The notes under the pieces: model-generated
The model's input: the letters and a program-made list of their open reading frames with translations, nothing else
What the model was told of the DNA's origin: nothing
Database searches by the model: none
Translations under genes and position numbers: made by a program
In this document: positions 63,066 through 64,000 of the stretch, piece by piece
Layout: the number at the start of each line of letters is the position of its first letter
Numbering within the stretch: the stretch's first letter is position 1
Source: Candidatus Methanohalarchaeum thermophilum
Lineage (GTDB): Archaea; Halobacteriota; Methanonatronarchaeia; Methanonatronarchaeales; Methanonatronarchaeaceae
Reading direction: 5' to 3'
Assembly: GCA_001914405.1 (NCBI GenBank)
Contig: MSDW01000002.1
Location: 124,001 to 188,000, forward strand
DNA: 64,000 bases

Positions 63066-64000
63066 TTAGTTCACCTCTATTTCTATTTTTTCTTTTATTT
63101 CACTGTAGGTATCTCTAAACTTCTTTTTCCATTGTGGCATCTGTGTTATAAAGGGAACTCCGTCTGAGTAAAGTTCTGCTATCTCTCTTTGGTTAGGTAT
63201 TTCCAGGTGTATTGGTATGTCTTTTTTTGAACAATATTTATGTGTTTCTTGGGCGTCTTCCTGTGATTTGTTTATTATTACTCCATGTGGTATTTTCATG
63301 GCTTCTGCTAGTTTAACTGAGTTCTTTAAGTCGCTTAAACCAAATTTTGTGGGTTCTGTAACTAAGATCAGGTAATCTAGGTTATCCATTGCTTCGATTA
63401 CCGGGCACCCTGAACCTGGTGGTATGTCAAGTATATTTAGCTTGGAGTTATCGATCTGTTTTTTTAGTTCACTGATTACTGGGGAAGACATCACTCTACC
63501 TACATCCATCTCCCCTTCATAAAATTCGATTTCATTATCGCTGGCTGGTATACTTTTATCGCTGTTCTTGGTCTTTTCGTTACTTTTATCTATTTCATTG
63601 GTTTTTTTGGGTTTTTTCTGGATCTGATTGGTTTTAATTTCTCCTATTCTAGTTCCTTTTTCTTTTATAGCTTCTTCTGGGCATACCATTGAACATAGGC
63701 CACAACTATGGCATAAGTCATCAAAAACCATTACTTCATCTGGTACTACTGCTAAAGCATTGAATTCACAGTATTCCATGCATTTTTTACAGAAATTACA
63801 TTTATCATAGTTTATATTCGGGATCTTTTTTTCCACGGTTTTTAATCTATCTAATTCATAGCCAAAAAACAGATTCGAGTTAGGTTCCTCTACATCACAG
63901 TCTAAAAACCTCAGACCCAGATCCAGATCTAGGTTCAAGGAAAGAGCTAAATTAACTGCTACGGTTGTTTTTCCGGTTCCTCCCTTTCCACTCGCTACTC
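63066..64000 (-). CDS. MinD-like ATPase with ferredoxin domain (5' end outside window)
   Basis: Paralogue of the preceding gene. The frame continues to the window edge, adding the Walker A VASGKGGTGKTTVAVNLALS before the internal TTG at 63938, so the true start lies beyond 64000. Ferredoxin insertion: CNFCKKCMEYC and CHSCGLCSMVCP. A charged linker (KKPKKTNEIDKSNEKTKNSD) is unusually long. ILDIPPGSGCPVIEAMDN is the Walker B region. Likely a heterodimer partner of the 292-aa protein. Confidence 0.93.
   Translation of the reverse strand, partial: VASGKGGTGKTTVAVNLALSLNLDLDLGLRFLDCDVEEPNSNLFFGYELDRLKTVEKKIPNINYDKCNFCKKCMEYCEFNALAVVPDEVMVFDDLCHSCGLCSMVCPEEAIKEKGTRIGEIKTNQIQKKPKKTNEIDKSNEKTKNSDKSIPASDNEIEFYEGEMDVGRVMSSPVISELKKQIDNSKLNILDIPPGSGCPVIEAMDNLDYLILVTEPTKFGLSDLKNSVKLAEAMKIPHGVIINKSQEDAQETHKYCSKKDIPIHLEIPNQREIAELYSDGVPFITQMPQWKKKFRDTYSEIKEKIEIEVN

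Overview
The window reads as chromosome of an AT-rich euryarchaeon, most likely a methanogen with links to salt-loving lineages. Supporting signs are the cyclic 2,3-diphosphoglycerate pathway (2-phosphoglycerate kinase plus cDPG synthetase), a methylcobamide:CoM methyltransferase-like protein (MtaA/UroD fold), an Lrp regulator, PolX, paired MinD/ferredoxin ATPases, a PemK-like protein of the type seen in haloarchaea, Tat-dependent lipoproteins, and TATA/leaderless starts. A member of the Methanonatronarchaeia would fit, but no marker here fixes the species.

Layout. 1-7.8 kb: MBL hydrolase, a dead tnpA-tnpB element, ferritin-like protein and peroxiredoxin divergent from an Lrp regulator, a Ca2+/cation antiporter, an ArsR-thioredoxin-permease operon and a DUF2284 protein. 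8.5-19.4 kb: PAP2 phosphatase, a complete overlapping trpEGDCFBA operon with a divergent ACT protein, PolX and NadE. 19.7-30.4 kb: three TnpB loci, an ABC-2 exporter, a LiaF-like protein, an MscS channel, and a bactofilin-like membrane protein cut by a TnpB element that is itself interrupted by an IS6-type element with an 8-bp target duplication. 30.6-39.6 kb: Nramp-like transporter, MtaA-like protein, ATP-cone protein, the cDPG gene pair and a nitroreductase. 40.8-47.5 kb: aldehyde:ferredoxin oxidoreductase with a Tat-exported zinc-finger/4Fe-4S protein, and a large REC-PAS histidine kinase. 47.9-51.6 kb: an accessory patch with RHH, AbrB and PemK-like small genes around a decayed TnpB element. 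51.7-64 kb: tRNA-Pro, tRNA-Gln, DUF3467, a P-type ATPase remnant, an iron/corrinoid ABC importer, a membrane metalloprotease, a second ABC-2 exporter, a CMD protein and two MinD-like Fe-S ATPases, the last running off the window.

The dominant unusual feature is a swarm of non-coding elements of about 310-480 bp, at least a dozen copies, that fill most gaps between genes. They share their left end, right end and part of the omega-RNA-like 3' region with TnpB (IS200/IS605) elements here, but encode no TnpB. Three copies are nearly identical. Several deletion forms of about 56 bp consist of half a right-end hairpin fused to half a left-end hairpin. They look like a TnpB-dependent non-autonomous family carrying solo omega-RNA genes, each ending in TTCAC followed by a different, guide-like flank.
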